Part shown: in pieces, positions 1-13,400 of the stretch
Layout of the letters: every line of letters begins with the position of its first letter
How positions within the stretch are numbered: the first letter of the stretch is position 1
Source of the DNA: Callipepla californica brunnescens
Lineage: Eukaryota > Chordata > Aves > Galliformes > Odontophoridae
Direction of reading: 5' to 3'
Assembly: GCA_023055505.1 (NCBI GenBank)
Contig: JALIRH010000039.1
Coordinates: 1,736,001-1,800,000 of the forward strand
Length of the DNA: 64,000 bases
Made by a program: the position numbers and the translations under genes
Notes under the pieces: generated by a model
What the model was told of the DNA's origin: nothing
The model's input: only the letters and a program-made list of their open reading frames with translations
The model's database searches: none

Positions 1-3000
1 ACAACCACAATACGCCTGCCCCACAGGAGTGCCTCCTGCTCTGCAACTCAGAGCTGAGTACAGATAGCACTCCCCTGTTTTAGAGGAAGGAGAACAGAGC
101 TGAAGTTGGCTTAGGACGCCTGGAGGAGGTCTTGACATAAAACCCTTTGTCAAAGGTGTCCCCACTCACCCCTAACCAAAAGCCATGTGTCTGTGCCTCC
201 AGGTCAGTTGGCCATCCCCTGCCTCTCACCTCTGCTTGTGCTCAGGGCCCCATTGGAGGTCACAAATCCATGGTCAGTCTTCCACAAAAGCTGAAAAATG
301 CTGGAAGCTCTACTCTATCTGCTGTAGCCAATTTGTAAATTCCAAATCTATAAAATCTGGGATGAAGTATCTCCAGATCTTACGGAACTGCAACAGCCCC
401 TTCAGCTCCCAGTAACAAAATGAAAGGTTTCTGATTGGGTACCACTGCAGACAAGGAATACATGGCATTACCTGATTTGGGCTACTGAAGTGAAATATAG
501 ACCTTACAGGTGATGAGGAAACTGAGAGAGATGCCCTTTAAAGACTCTGCACCTTTTCAGGATGAAGCAAGATGTGGAGAAGGGAGAGTTTGGGGTCGCT
601 GAATACCTTGTAACTACAAAGATGGATTCAGCCAAGGCTGAAGGCTCCCCAGTATGGCCAGAACACCAAGCCAAGAGGCCATGCTCAACTTCCAGATGAG
701 TGTCTGCTCCTTGTACCCCAGTCCTAGACCCCTCACCCACCTCTTACTCTCTTAACAAGAGCAGCCATACCCCACATCCAGACATAGCCCATGGGCCCAT
801 CAGCTCTCTGGACAGATGGACACTGCTGAAGACTTATGATACAGGAGCTGGACCACAGCACAGGACCTATTTCAGTGTTGCTCATTCACACAGGGACAAA
901 AATTATTTTCTCCCAGCCAGGTTATCTTGTGTCAGCCATTCAGCATGTTCCTATATTTTTTCTTCCCTTTCTTATTACCTTTTCTGATAGTAAAGACATT
1001 GCAGATGGGCATCAGACTGTGCAAAATGTAAATTATGATTGGGTAGAGTCAGAACACAAAAGAGAAGTTATTTAGATGCATTTTGTTTTTCTTAAGGACC
1101 ACAGCACATATGGCACGCTAAAAAAATGTCTCGTGTTCATTAAGGATAAATGAGACAGGTTAGAGAATCATAGGCACCAAATGGAAAACTCTTGAAAAAA
1201 AGAATAAAAAAGCAACAACAACAACAAAAAAAGCAGGCTGGCAAATCATTCTGCTGATAATATTTTTTGGATGTTTCCCTCCTGCCCTCTTCCCCTCGTT
1301 TTTTTTTTTTTTTTAACTGCAAGGACATTTTTGCAAATATTTCACAAATATCTGATGGCTGTTGCTCAGGAATTGGTCCTCCCTGCTGTGCCTTCCTCAT
1401 TTGAAGGTCATAATCTTCAGTTTGTGAAATCATAATTATCTCACCAGCGAGGAACTCTGATGTCACAAATGGAGGATTATGATGACTTCAATGGAAAAAG
1501 CAGCAGCAGGAGAAAATGAACTCCTCAGCCACCAAGAGCTTGTTTTCCTCCAAGAAAAGGATACAGTGCAGAAAAATATCAGCAAAATGATCTCTAAATA
1601 GACTATTTTCTGTGCGGTATCAGTGCCACTTTCAGAATATGAGGGTAATTTCTGCCTTATGCCAATTTAACACAGCCTTCCACTTTATTTTAACACATAG
1701 CAGATCTTACATTTAATGTAATAGCAGAATCTTGCCACTTCTTATAGAGCTAATATAGAGACCTCGGAGTTCTCCTATAAAAATAAAACGAGCCTCCCTT
1801 TAACCCTTCACAAAATGAAACAGCCAAGATTGACTACAAGGTCACCTGTGCCCAAGGCTTCACTACTGTGGGGTAATTCACCACTGTATCAAGAAACATA
1901 ACAAATAAAGTCCATCTGTGGGATAAATAAAAGCGTACTCAATGGACAGCTAACCTTATTGCTTGTTGTTAAGCACCCTTGGCAACCTAACTCACAGAGC
2001 TCCCTAAATCACGGTGGGTGACAACATCTCTCCATGAAAATGGGAAAGGAGGGGGTGGTGACCATTCCCAAAGCACACCCCATCTCAGGACCCACAGCTC
2101 TTCTCTTCCCCGTGTTACCAACAAGAAGGCATAAACGTCTCACTCCAGCTCTGTCTTAGGCAATACTACCACCGCAAATACAACCCATGGCAACACGACC
2201 ACAATGACAGCACCACCACCTTCACATGGCACTGACATTCCTCCAGGACAGGTGTGATGTAATTCAGAAATCCTGAATGCCTTTATTTTGAATTAAGCTA
2301 TCAGTGTTTCCCATGAAGAGTTAGGAATACAAGTAGATTTCTATTGTCACTATAAAAGCTAGCATGCGTCTCTTGGGCATCAAATAAAATACATTTCACT
2401 GTTACTGTCTGCTTGAATGAGACATTAAAGGAGTTACATTCTGAATTTCTGCTGCTTTATAAAAATATGAACTAATAGAGCTGTGGCATGGTTCCACTGT
2501 CTGTTTTGATGACTGATTTTAGGTGCTACGTGGCAACGTATTGGTGTGTGACCAACCCAGAGGCAGAGGATAAGGATGGATTTGGCTGCGTGAACAAGAA
2601 CAGGAGTATTTAGTGCTGGGGGATGCAGGAACCCAAAATCCCAAATGTGCAGCAGTGTTCCTGACACTTGGCTGTGGTCCTGGGCTGTGTTATCTTCGGG
2701 GTATACACTTGGGGGCAACTCCATCCTCGCAGAAGAGCTGTATGCAAAAGTGTATGGCAACAACAGCACCTGGACATCCTGGCTGTGGCTTTCAGCAGTG
2801 TTGGGGAGGTGGGAAATGAAAGTACAGCAGCTGCAGTGCCATGAGCTCCTGGCCTGGGGGAAGCACTGGGAGACCAGCACACACATACACTATTCCAAAT
2901 GGTCAGAAACAACACATGATGGAGTGGTGTTCATGCTGCCTTTCTCTGCCTGCTCTGTTTCTGCTCAAGGTGTAAGTTAATGCAGTCAGTCTGCAGGTGG

Positions 3001-3705
3001 GAACAGACCACAACACTGAGCAGGTCCATATGGGGTTGGAAGAACACACAAACCCTTCACCATGGTTATTTAAAATCTTTGCCACATCTTCATCAATTTT
3101 ATAAGCTCCAAAGGCATTAAAAAAAACCCGGACTATCATACTTTGTGCCAGCCAAAACCATCCTGCACTTTTTTTCATCACTCATTGCAGCTGTGATAAC
3201 GTCCCATCATCGCCACTGTTACTCACCAGCCCCCAGAGCACTGGGGAGGGAAAGAATAAGCTGGCAGCTGTGAACAAACTGACAGAAAATGGGATGGTAC
3301 ACGGGTCCCAGGAGCACCCTGACATCCCTCTCTGGGTATTACTGCTGCAAATTACACACCAAGAGGGGTATGGGGGGGGAGTAATACTGCAAAGAGTGCA
3401 GCCACACGTCGCAGACATGCTGAGAAAAGTTCTTAATTGCACCTTCATCAAAAGCAGGGATTGAGAATTTGTCCTAACATTTACACTGCTGTCAGTGTCG
3501 CAAAAGGTGAAACAAGAAATGCCAATCCTGCCAGAAGACCGAGGACAGCAACAGCTGTAACAATGACTCATGCTGAGGTCCCATCAGAGGTGACACTAGA
3601 GCTGGTGGCACGACAGCAGAGTTAACCTGTCTCACCTCTGTATTTAGCTGACTGAGTTTCTCCCTTAATGAAGCAGTTTGATTTATGTGTAAGTCATTTG
3701 CCTTC
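1..3705. other. Unique non-coding sequence, no gene recognised
   Basis: No exon, RNA gene or transposon could be recognised here. The stretch holds a short CAA repeat at 1213-1225 and a T16 run at 1299-1314. A more GC-rich part at about 2430-3000 is open in several frames on both strands at once (up to 150 codons on the minus strand). Frames open together on both strands without domain similarity point to chance rather than coding. The part at about 1560-1960 is AT-rich and quiet. The context is intergenic or intronic. Confidence 0.6.
1299..1314. repeat. T16 homopolymer
   Basis: An uninterrupted run of 16 T, about 75 bp after a CAA-rich low-complexity patch. It looks like simple replication slippage. 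No transposon body lies next to it that would make it a retroposon tail. Confidence 0.9.
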
Positions 3706-3860
3706 ATAATCAGAGAATCACAGAATGGCTTAGATTGGAGGGAACCTTAAAAATCATCCAGCTCCAACCCATTGCTATGGGCAGCATTAACAACCACTAG
3801 TCCAAGCTGCCCAGGGTTCTGTTTAGCCTTGCCCTGAATGACTCCAGAGATGTGCATCCT
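3706..3860 (-). mobile_element. CR1 LINE, 5'-truncated 3' end
   Basis: On the plus strand the element begins with AATCA/AGAATCACAGAATGG octamer-like repeats. It continues with a GGAGGGAACCTTAAAAATC block and a CCAGCTCCAACCC block, which is the reverse complement of the usual avian CR1 3' end. The following text, with CTAGTCCAAGCTGCCC and then CCTGAATGACTCCAGAGATG, matches the interior of the CR1 3' untranslated region. Similarity fades at about 3860, so the copy is a short, non-autonomous remnant of roughly 155 bp. Mismatches to the typical family sequence suggest it is not a very recent insertion. Confidence 0.85.
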
Positions 3861-4775
3861 GTTGTGAGGACACACAAAGCTTGTCCTCATCACAGCCCAA
3901 TGTGTGATCCCCCACTGGAAGCACTGAGGACACACAGAACAGCAGAGCAACCCAGGCAGGAGGTCAGCGTGGGGTCCAGCCATTTCTGAAACGTGAGCCC
4001 AAGGAATCTGGTGAGGACTGACTGCACCGTACAGGTTAGACATGTTTGAATGCGTTGTTGAATCAGATTCTCATCTCTTGGCATCTCAAAATGTGATAGC
4101 ACGTAAGATTGTGCCAAGAACTTGCTATAAAAATAATTGTTTTTAGTTTCAAGACCAAGTTATAAAATACCTATGGCGTTACAACTGATCTTATTTTCTC
4201 AGCAAGCATTTTGCATTCGATCATTGTTCTTCATTTACAATTTGAATCAAAAAAGTACTTGTTTTAATTAGTTTTATAAATTTGCTCAGCTAAATGAATA
4301 CAGTAATAAACAGCAAAACTACAGAAAATGTGCATAATCTAAGCAGATTGGATTACTGGTGGAATAAACTGTAAATCTATTGCTTAATTAAAATTATTCC
4401 AAACACCAAGACATGAAACTCAGAATTATTCTGCCATACAAAATATACAGCTGATTTTAATAAACTATGATTGCCTGAGCTACAAAAATTTTCCAATTTG
4501 AAAGGTTTTCATTTATACAAGCAATTTCTTTTTTTCCCCCTTTTACATATATACTTTTAGGACCTCATTTGCATCCTGATTTGATCAATGATCACACTGA
4601 GCAGCATTTAGGCTTCTGCTCACAGCTGCAACGACTGGGAAAGCAATACAACTGGAAGATGAGAAATCGTCAGGCAAGGTTTACAAGGTGCTGAGAGCCC
4701 AGGCTGCAGAACAAACCAGATCCTCCTGAAGCCATGCATGCTGCTGATGGCCTCTGGTGCCTCAAACCATAGTCA
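3861..4775. other. AT-rich spacer between two CR1 copies
   Basis: No gene is seen. The first 250 bp might be a strongly decayed extension of the neighbouring CR1, but I could not align it. From about 4130 to 4570 the sequence is very AT-rich with many TAAT and TTAA words and no long reading frame. The interval separates a minus-strand CR1 from a plus-strand one. Confidence 0.5.
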
Positions 4776-4945
4776 GGTACTGGCATGGGCTGCCCAGGGA
4801 GGGGATGGGGTCACTGTCCCTAAAGATGTTCAAGAAAAGAGTGGATGTGGCACTGAGAGACATGGTCTAGAGCAGTCATGGGTTGATGGTTGGATTGGAT
4901 GATCTTGGTGGCCTGAATGGTTCTAAGAGCCTATGGTTCTATAAA
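4776..4945 (+). mobile_element. CR1 LINE, 5'-truncated 3' end
   Basis: The stretch reads in the sense direction through hallmark CR1 words: GGGCTGCCCAGGGAGG, then GTCACTGTCCCTAAAGATG, TTCAAGAAAAGAGTGGATG, GTGGCACTGAGAGACATGG, GGTTGGATTGGATGATCTTGG, and a final TATGGTTCTATAA that is a decayed octamer repeat. It covers only the last 170 bp of the family and includes no coding part. It lies about 0.9 kb from the minus-strand copy at 3706 and points toward the interior of the window. Confidence 0.9.
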
Positions 4946-6062
4946 TGCACCTTTGGAATTTCAATTTAATTAGGAGGATGACCAGAAGAGATAAAGGCAG
5001 GAGGTTGTTTATCATCACAGCAGATTTCTACCTACATTGCACTGATAACACCTATGACTATATTGACATGTTCTAATGGAAATAAATGTGCAATCTGTAT
5101 ACTATGTTGTAGCAGACATTGCTATCACACATACCTGCTCGGAACTGAGCAAAGGAGAAAAAAAAAATCTCACTCAGTGCTGCAGGAAAGGGAACAGATG
5201 GTGCAAAAATTCACATACACACGAATTCACACTTTTTCTATGACACGAGGTTACTGGCGAGATCCTTCCGTGCTTATGCTCAAAAGGATGATGGCTGGAA
5301 CTAGTTGTTCCAGCCACTAAACTCATTTCTGCAGGTGATGCTGAGTGCTTCCTAAGTCCCTACAAACCCAGTGAGCCGTGTCACTGCCCCACTTATCCGC
5401 CAGCAGAGGCTGGTGAGCTTGTCACAGCTCATGTTGCCAGGACCTCCAGCTCTGGCAGACAAGTTTTAGGTGCTGGCATGCACCCTGGCTGCAGCTGCAG
5501 TGCTGGAGAGGGGAGCTCTGTCTTTCTGCCCATCACTAAACTCCCATTCTGTCCAAAGGAAGAGCACACCTCGGTCTCCCCCAGTGTGCATGCAAATGGC
5601 AGCCCAGCATCAGCAAGCTCACTGCCCCACAAGTTGGCTCTCAAGAAAAATGGCTCTCTAGAAAGCATTCTCTATAAATAAAACATGTTTAATAAACCAA
5701 ATAACCAAATAAAATAAATAAATCATGCTACTGAATGACGATGTCCTCTGCAGAAGAACCAGTAAAACACTTTCTAGGGCACGGAAAACACCTGCCTGCA
5801 AAATACTTTGCATGAAACACATAAACAGCTGCAAAGGTCTGTGTGATGTATCAGCTAACGATCTCCCTGATGTACATAAAGCTCTCCATACCACGTTCAC
5901 TGGAAGGAAGGACTGAAGCCAGACTCATCAGAGGTGGCTTCCAGAGTCAATTTGTTCTCTTTGCCCTTTTTTTGTTCTCTGCCTAAAGCCAAGCATGCAG
6001 GAAGAGAACCCAATCCAATGCGGCCTTGACTTTTTTCCTCAGGACAGAAGCTTCCTTTCTTT

Positions 6063-6112
6063 AAAAAAAAAAAAAAAAGAAAAGAAAGAAAGGGAGGAAG
6101 GAAGGAAGAAAA
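6063..6112 (+). repeat. 50-nt pure purine tract: A16 then GAAA/GGAA repeats
   Basis: Every base from 6063 to 6112 is A or G. The tract starts with 16 A, passes through GAAA units and ends in GGAA units. The A-tract flank followed by tetranucleotide units is typical of a microsatellite that grew by slippage. Tracts of this kind can form triplex DNA when they also have mirror symmetry, which is only partial here. Confidence 0.9.
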
Positions 6113-9100
6113 TCCTGTGTATTTCCATACATGCTGCAATCTGGTAAATTACCAGAATGTATTATTTATATAAAGCCTTCTGCTTTGGAGAGATCCGTAA
6201 TTGTTGGCTTCCTTGCCACGCGCTACAACACAGCTTGCCTTGTTTCACAGCCAGAAGTGCTGCTGCATCTTTTTGTCTTCCTCTCCCCAGCAACTCGGCT
6301 ATTCTTCCGAGACAGACTGCACGTGTCAACAGGTGGGATGGGCGTTAGGAGGCAGCTTCTACAAAGGACCATCTGGGCACAGCATGTGGGCACGGTGAGC
6401 GGGATCCTCAGCCAACACTGCTGCAACATCTGTCTGCCTGCAGCCTGCTCACCTACGGGAAAGGTTACGCACTGCCATGCTGCCAGCTGGGCCAGGTACC
6501 AGCGTGGAAAAAAACCCAAAGATAATAAAAATAGCCCCCCCCCCAGCCTGTGTGGGGACGGATTTTTGGCCTCTTGATACGTTTTATACTGTGCTGAACT
6601 CAGAGCTGAAGCATCTTCCCTCTTCTCCCCAGCACAGAGACGTGCTGCCCAGCAGACCCTCTCCTGTAGGCACGGGACCCCACTCCGCGTGGCAGCGGTG
6701 GATACAATGTGCTTTGCCTGCATAAAACTTGGGATTATACAGGCAAATACTTCTCAGCCAGATTCCCCAGCGATATTGTTGAAGCAGGGAGCTAAAATAC
6801 ATTAACGTGCCATCAATCACGCACTTGCAAACCCACAGAGTAAGTCAGAGATAACAATTTCCCCTTTATTCCTTATGGATTTTACTATAAATAAACAAAA
6901 TCATTCCCACCCTGCACATTCCCGCTCCAAGACTGCTGCCAACTGACATTTCTGATGTTCCTCTGAGTAAAGCAGTGCCAAACATTTCCATATCTTTAAT
7001 GGCAACCGAGGCAGCAGCAACTGAGAACTCCTGCAGTCCTCACCCCACTGTCACAACGGCCAAACCCCAATGCTTCCAAACCATTTATCTGGCTAAATTC
7101 TGAGTTTCGTCTCTCCAGGCTTTTAAAAACCACACGTTGCCCACAGTGCAGTGTGCTGCTGTGGCAAACAGACAAGGAAGAGCATCAACTTTCCCTTCCA
7201 GGAGGAAGATGCAATGCAATCTGGACATTTGTCCAATGTAACACCATCTGGGGTCTGTTGAACCTTTCCACCTGTTTGAGTTCAGTGCATTTTTAATGTC
7301 TTTCCTTGCTGCTTATTTGCTTTTTCAGGGAACATTTGGCAGGACATAGCAGCTGGGAAATGGGATCTTCATCTCGGCACGACACACTGCATAGCTGAGG
7401 TGGAAGAGTGGCTCAACCCCACCTGACATTTTTGTGCTCTCTTTTCATCCCAAAAAGGTGAACTTTCTGTCATTTTTTTACGTATCTATATGATGCCTGT
7501 TTGCCAGACCTCTGCCTCTCCCAGCTTTTCCTCTATTGCTCATCCTCACCAGAAATGACACAGAGGTGGCTGTCTCTCTGACATTCCCACCTCAGATTGC
7601 CTCACTTTCTAGGGTTTTCAGTACACCAGCTGCTGGTAAACGAGGTCCATGCAAATCAGAGGCTGCATAATGGGGTTATTTCAGAGCCATTTCTGGAAAT
7701 TCTTAAACTGATCAGAAGAATAAACAAGGAAAAAAGATCCTGGAAGCCTAAAAACATACCCCAGCACAGAAACAGCTTCTCCTTGGTCACCTCTATTTCA
7801 CATTTTCCAGGAGAAGCAAAAGCTCCAGGCAAGTGGCAGGTCTGTAAACAGAGGTGGTCGGAAAGTCAAAGTGAAGATCTGGAGAGACTGGAACAAGAAA
7901 TGACACTTCAAGCACTGAGGCAGGAAGCACATCCAACCTTGACCGAAATGCAGGCACACTCGACCTCAAAAAGATGAAAGATAAAAGAAGCCATAAGGCT
8001 CAGATGCCAGCTGAAAAGGAGAACTGGTACCATCCTCATTTCTAGAGGGGATGAATAAGATAACGATGGGGGGATGAATGATGCTGGCAAATGCACACCT
8101 CACTGCTGGTGGACGCTAGCAAGGTGAAGGCATCTGTGAGTCATTAACAACTGGAGGCTGACAAAGGGCAGGCAGAAGAACATCCTCACTCGCATCCAAC
8201 AGGACTTTTTCACTATCAGCTCTCACTGTCGGGGTTGGGATATGAGCCAAATGCCAGGAGACAGAGCTTGCCTGTTATCCCATATCGCTCAACTCTGTCC
8301 AGACAAAAACAGGACCAGACCTGGCATAGCTGCAATCCAGCGTGGATAATTCGATCTGGTTGTAAAAATACATCACTGTCTTTTCCCTGACTGTACTATG
8401 GTCTGAATTAAACTGAATATCTCATGTCCGGAACCTTTCTTTAATTCATGCTGAAGAGCCCTCACACATCTGTAGCACTGAACAAAGCAGTAAATTCACC
8501 TCTACATCTTTATGCTTTCCTGTAAGTCTTTAAATCATTCATATTCAGACTTTCTGTGTGTTCTGAATTGGACAGAAACGTTTCTAGCCCATAACTTCTC
8601 CCATTAATTTTTGAGGGATGAACTCGTTAAAGAGAAAGCTCTGTTCTTTAATCATGGCAAGAAGGAGCATTGGTCATGCTCTGCTGCCACAGGACAAGCT
8701 CTAGCAGCACCCAGGCTGAAGTCAAAACCCAAACTGAAGTCCGAATTCACACCCCAAGTGAAGCACCCATGCTGTAAGGAAGGGTTAACAGTGCTCAAGA
8801 TGTTTTGCCCCTTATAAGCATTAAAAAAGTTGTGCAAACTCACATCTGCCAGGCAAGATGCCTCTGTGACTCAAGAGTCTCTAAACGTGCTTCCCTGTAA
8901 CAAGTAATGCAATTATATTCCAAGTCTTGATGTAAATTTGAAAGTAAGTTTGAGAACAGGCCCCCCTGCATCATCTGAAGACACTAAGTGGGGTGAACAA
9001 TAGAGCTGCACAGTAGGAAACGAGAGACTTCACTGCACTGAAACTAATTTGTGAGACATCTACCCGCATTATCTTCATTGAGATGCAGCATGCCAGGGCT

Positions 9101-10189
9101 CATAGGTGAAAACCACTCCTGAATACAGCAAAAGGCATTAAAACACCATTAAAGGGATTGGCTAAAACATGTAAAAATTCAGAGCCAGACCTTCTTTGGT
9201 AAGGACTCTTCGTAGCAAAACACTGCAGCCTTGAGGACATCAGTGACATCCACTGTCCCTGCCTGCTGACATCTGCCCTTTCCTCAACGAACTCTTTTTC
9301 CTCTGCGGGTTGAACTCAGAGCAATGAGGTCCCCACAATCACTGCTATAGAGGCTGGAAGGAGAGAAGATCCCCACAGGGGTTTGCTGTGCTTGTGAAAT
9401 CCCCCACCCAGCATGTTTAGCTGTGACATAAAGCAGACCTGCATGGCAGAACCCTCTCCCTCCCTGTGGGGTCTCTACCTGCCCCCTTGGAGCCACGTAC
9501 AACTTAAGATTACTTTAGGGACAAGGGTTTTTTTGTTGAAAGCACAAAAATTTGCTTTTGCAGCAGCAAAATGCTGCAAGGAAAAATGAGCACGGTACAA
9601 CAGCATGCTGTCAGTCAGCATGCTGTCTCCTTAGACACTCCAAACGTGTCTGCAGCATTGCTTGAGGCCAGCCCCTCCAACGCAGCCCCTGTCCCCCAGT
9701 GCTGTGTGTCCCTATGGGTTTCTCCCTCCTTCTGAAAATGCTTTAAGATGGTTCATCCCACATCTCTGCCCCCCAGCTGCTCCCACCTCCCCCCTCTGGC
9801 CTTTCTGAGGCAGCTGGGAAATCCCAAATTCACTAAGAGACTTTTAAAAGCAACCAGCATACATAGGATAAAATCTTCCCACAGACCTCACAACAGCAAC
9901 GAAAAAAAAAACCCTCCCTGATTAACAAAGGTCATCGAATCTCAAAAGTTTACCCCCAAGGAAGCCTAACACGTATTACAGCCCTCCTCCACAAGAGTAA
10001 AGAAGGAGAAGAAAAATTAGTTTTCCAGCTGGGCTGGACCCATGGAATGGCCCCAGTGGCACCAGGACCAAACACTGGTGGGCTCTCGCAGCCCCCAACA
10101 GCCTCCTTCACAGAGAGGAGTGTATGGAAATATTAAAATCCTCAGTCATCTTCCCTCACGTGGCCATCGTGCCTCTCTCCGTCGGGCGG

Positions 10190-10460
10190 CTGCGACTGTG
10201 CTAACCTGACTGATCCATAATTCATGACCGTTATCCGTGCTCAATAATTACAATGTTAATATTTTGGTAATTTCAAAGTACCTTTCCCAGGCAGAGTTCA
10301 GGCTGTACCGCTGACTAATGCATTATTTAATATTTAAGTGTTTATGAACAGAACTGTTCTCTCTCGTCTTCTTTCTCAATTCACGTCTAAAAATCGTTCT
10401 CAGAGTGTTGGGGAAAGAGGAATTTTAAGAGGAAAAATCTCACTAATTTACGGCTGAATT
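10190..10460. promoter_or_regulatory. Possible conserved enhancer-like element (TAAT-rich)
   Basis: This 270-bp stretch contains dense homeodomain-style words: CATAATTCATG, CAATAATTACAATGTTAATATT, GGTAATTTC, and CTAATGCATTATTTAATATTTAAG. It has no long homopolymer and no repeat similarity. It sits next to a short CpG-containing part at about 10160-10200. Complex AT-rich sequence like this, within otherwise ordinary non-coding DNA, resembles conserved non-coding elements near vertebrate developmental genes. That is inference from texture only, since I cannot align other genomes. Confidence 0.25.
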
Positions 10461-13400
10461 GAAACACAATGAAATGTGTCATGGCCAATCTCTCCACCAA
10501 AGCCAGTTCTACAGTACAGATGCACTGAAAGCTCTTCACTTTCTGATCACACCATCAAATTCAATCTTACACTCCATGAGGGCTGCAGTAGAAAAGCACT
10601 TTGTGTAATACCCAAAAACAGCTCAACAACTACTACTCATTCAGCTCAAAGGCAAAACCAAACATACTATTAACATGAAAGCTTCCTTAAACACCATGTT
10701 TCACCAATAAGCTCAGAAAGGGAAATAAAAATACCTAAATAGGACACTCTTGGATTAAGAAAAGAATAAAAATCTAGCTTGTGTTCATCAGCTTTGACTT
10801 TTTCACAGCAAAGCAAGCTGACCTGTGAATAACTTGAGGCTGTCTTACTGTCCTGGCTGCAGTGCCCATCAGCTGCAGGAGCCACTGCCATTCACCTGCT
10901 GCTCCTTACACTGATCGCTGCTCCTCCTGACCATGCTCATTTCTAGCTCCTCATGAAACCTTTCTCTAGAGGGGTTTATGTCCTCATCTAATTTCTTGTT
11001 TCCTGTTGGTCTTCTAACTGCCACGTGGTGCTGGCTGGACAGCAAAGAACTTCTCTCAGCCTTCAAACTTTGGATTTTTCTAAGGTTTACTCCATTTCCA
11101 GAGTAGGTATCATTGCCTGGCATTGAGCTGCTGGAGAAAATACAATGAGACTGAGCAGAGTTGCCCACACGCAGCAGCACTTGCAGTGGGGATGTAGCAA
11201 ACACCAAGTTTACACACACACAGACGGCGTGATGGTGACAAATAGTACAAAGGCTTATTTGATTCGAAGGCAGGATGACTGCATTGCTCATGTCAGAAAG
11301 GAATCAGTGGAAGTGTAACAACAGACCATTCTGCATGCTACGTGCAGCACATAAAACACCAAAAGTGCTCTTTATGTTTTGTGTGCTTTTCTAGCCTGGT
11401 TTCCCAGGAAAAAAAAAACAAAAACCACAAGAGTGGTGCAATTGTTCTGTCAGTCATTGCTTCCCCAAATAACTTCTGAACCTGTTGGCTCATCTCAGGT
11501 TTGACAGATAGGGAGAGGTCTCAAAGGGATTACATTCTTACCAGATGCGTGAAAATAATAGAGACTCCAGCTCGTGCCTTCCCTAGCTCACCTCCACACG
11601 CCTCATGCTGCTCCTACCTCTGGGTGCCAATTAGACCACGAGCCAGAGCAGCTCTGAGGATAAGGGAACAGCGGAGGGAAATACTTATATCATCAGACAA
11701 CACACGGAGGAAAACCGACACAGCAGCTGCTCCAACCACAGGGTGTGCTCAGATGAGGATTCCTGCCTCCTCCTCTCCTTCATCCTCCAAGCACCAAAAT
11801 GCAGAGTGGGATCCAGCATCGCCCATGCAGGCAGCCTCAGCAGCTGGCTGGGGCATCTTCAGTGCTTCCTTTGTTCTCAGAACAGAAGTCACTGGTGACG
11901 CTTGCGAACCCTGTGTGATGTCAGTGGCAATGCCCCACGGACTGCCCTGTTTCCCCAAGGCACGGCAGCAAATGGCATTACCTCCCTTGACCTCGGAGAT
12001 GCATGCATGAGTGCATCCCCCCAGCTGCTGCTGCACAGGTACATCCCTGTGCTGGCAGGATAAGAAAAGAGACAAGCACTGCCTGGCAAAAAGATTTCTA
12101 TTCAGTATTAAAGGGACAAATACGACTGAGAAGCTCCGGGACTCTCAACTCTAATAGCCAATGCTGCTAATTAAAACTGTTTTGGAAGATCTGCAGCTAG
12201 CATATAAATCACCCCACCACACGCTATAAATAAGAGGCAGATACTGAATTGAATAGCTCCCATTTGTCAAGTGAATGAAGAGATCTGATTGTGCCTTTTT
12301 GAATAATAAATCCAAACATACCTAGCAGGGCACTGAGAGGTGCTGAAATTGTCTCTTTTATCAAACAACAATGATTATATTATAGAGGTATGCATTACGG
12401 GGGATCATCCATTTCTCTTGTTTTCTCATTTCTTGCTGACATTCTCCCTCCCAGACAAAAAAAAACCAAACATTTTGCTCAGCACAGGATGCATTCAGTT
12501 GAAGATCTCAGAGGCAAAGCAGAAATATACACTACTGAGTGCTGATGCGATGCATACCTACTATGATGTATCATGGAACAGAAGAAATATCTATGGGAAC
12601 ACTGAGCTGTGAACTCCTAAATACATCACTTTCCCTACCCGGTCCTTTTTATACAGCATTTCCATGTGGGCTCTCCATGTGGATCATTTCTCAGGCAGAG
12701 GAGAGTTGCCTGGTTCTCATGGGCAGCGTCCATTTCCACCCAGCCATGCAGAAAGGCAGGGCTCAATTTCTGAAGATCACCTCATAACATCATTAAGCAA
12801 CAGAAACTCCCAAACCTCACCGACACGAGCGACAGATTTGCATGTTTAGTAATCAAAAAAGAAGAAAAATTACCTCACTTCTATGCGGAAAGCTCTTTCC
12901 AACCATGAACGCTAGATTCTGCTCACAGTCACCATGTCTTTCTCACTGTTAAAAAAGAAAAAAAAAACAACACAAACAAATGGGCACCAATTAGGAAATG
13001 GCATTTATTAATGCTAAGTTCAAAGTGGCTTCAAATCTTGCACATACACTCATAAAAAAGAAGATTTAGGATTCCCTGTCACACGGAACGCTACAGAAGG
13101 TTAATTGAGTTCACCGTAGAGGTATCATTACCTCTATAACACACCAAAGGAAAAAAGCACTGCAGTCGGGTTATGAAGACAGATTTATTTTAAGCCCTTA
13201 AAACTATTTGTTAAATTTTTGCCCTCTGACAGGATGATGATTCCTCTTGCCTTGCCCCCCAAGCCCTCCATGGCTGAACAGCGACTCTTCATGGCCCCAA
13301 ATGAAGATGCTGCAGCAAACCCTGACCCTCCCTGAGATGTGTGCTGAAGCTGAAGGGGCTGAGCACTGCAGCACCATCCGTGAGCAGCAGCAAAATGGTA

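Noticed and set aside
2434..2886. 150-codon minus-strand frame with cysteine-rich text
   Set aside because: Three other frames are open over the same bases. There is no signal peptide or cysteine spacing that fits a known family.
3364..3379. GGGG and G8 runs as a quadruplex
   Set aside because: Only three tracts of three G can be drawn with proper loops, so a stable intramolecular form is unlikely.
6223..6723. 166-codon minus-strand frame overlapping a 148-codon plus-strand frame
   Set aside because: Two long frames on opposite strands over the same DNA, neither with recognisable motifs. There is no splice or polyadenylation context that favours one.
11501..12010. Longest open frame in the window, 169 codons, plus strand
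   Set aside because: No domain, no repeat pattern and no good start context. A 108-codon frame overlaps it on the other strand. Composition follows the local GC-richer sequence, so chance is the simplest reading.
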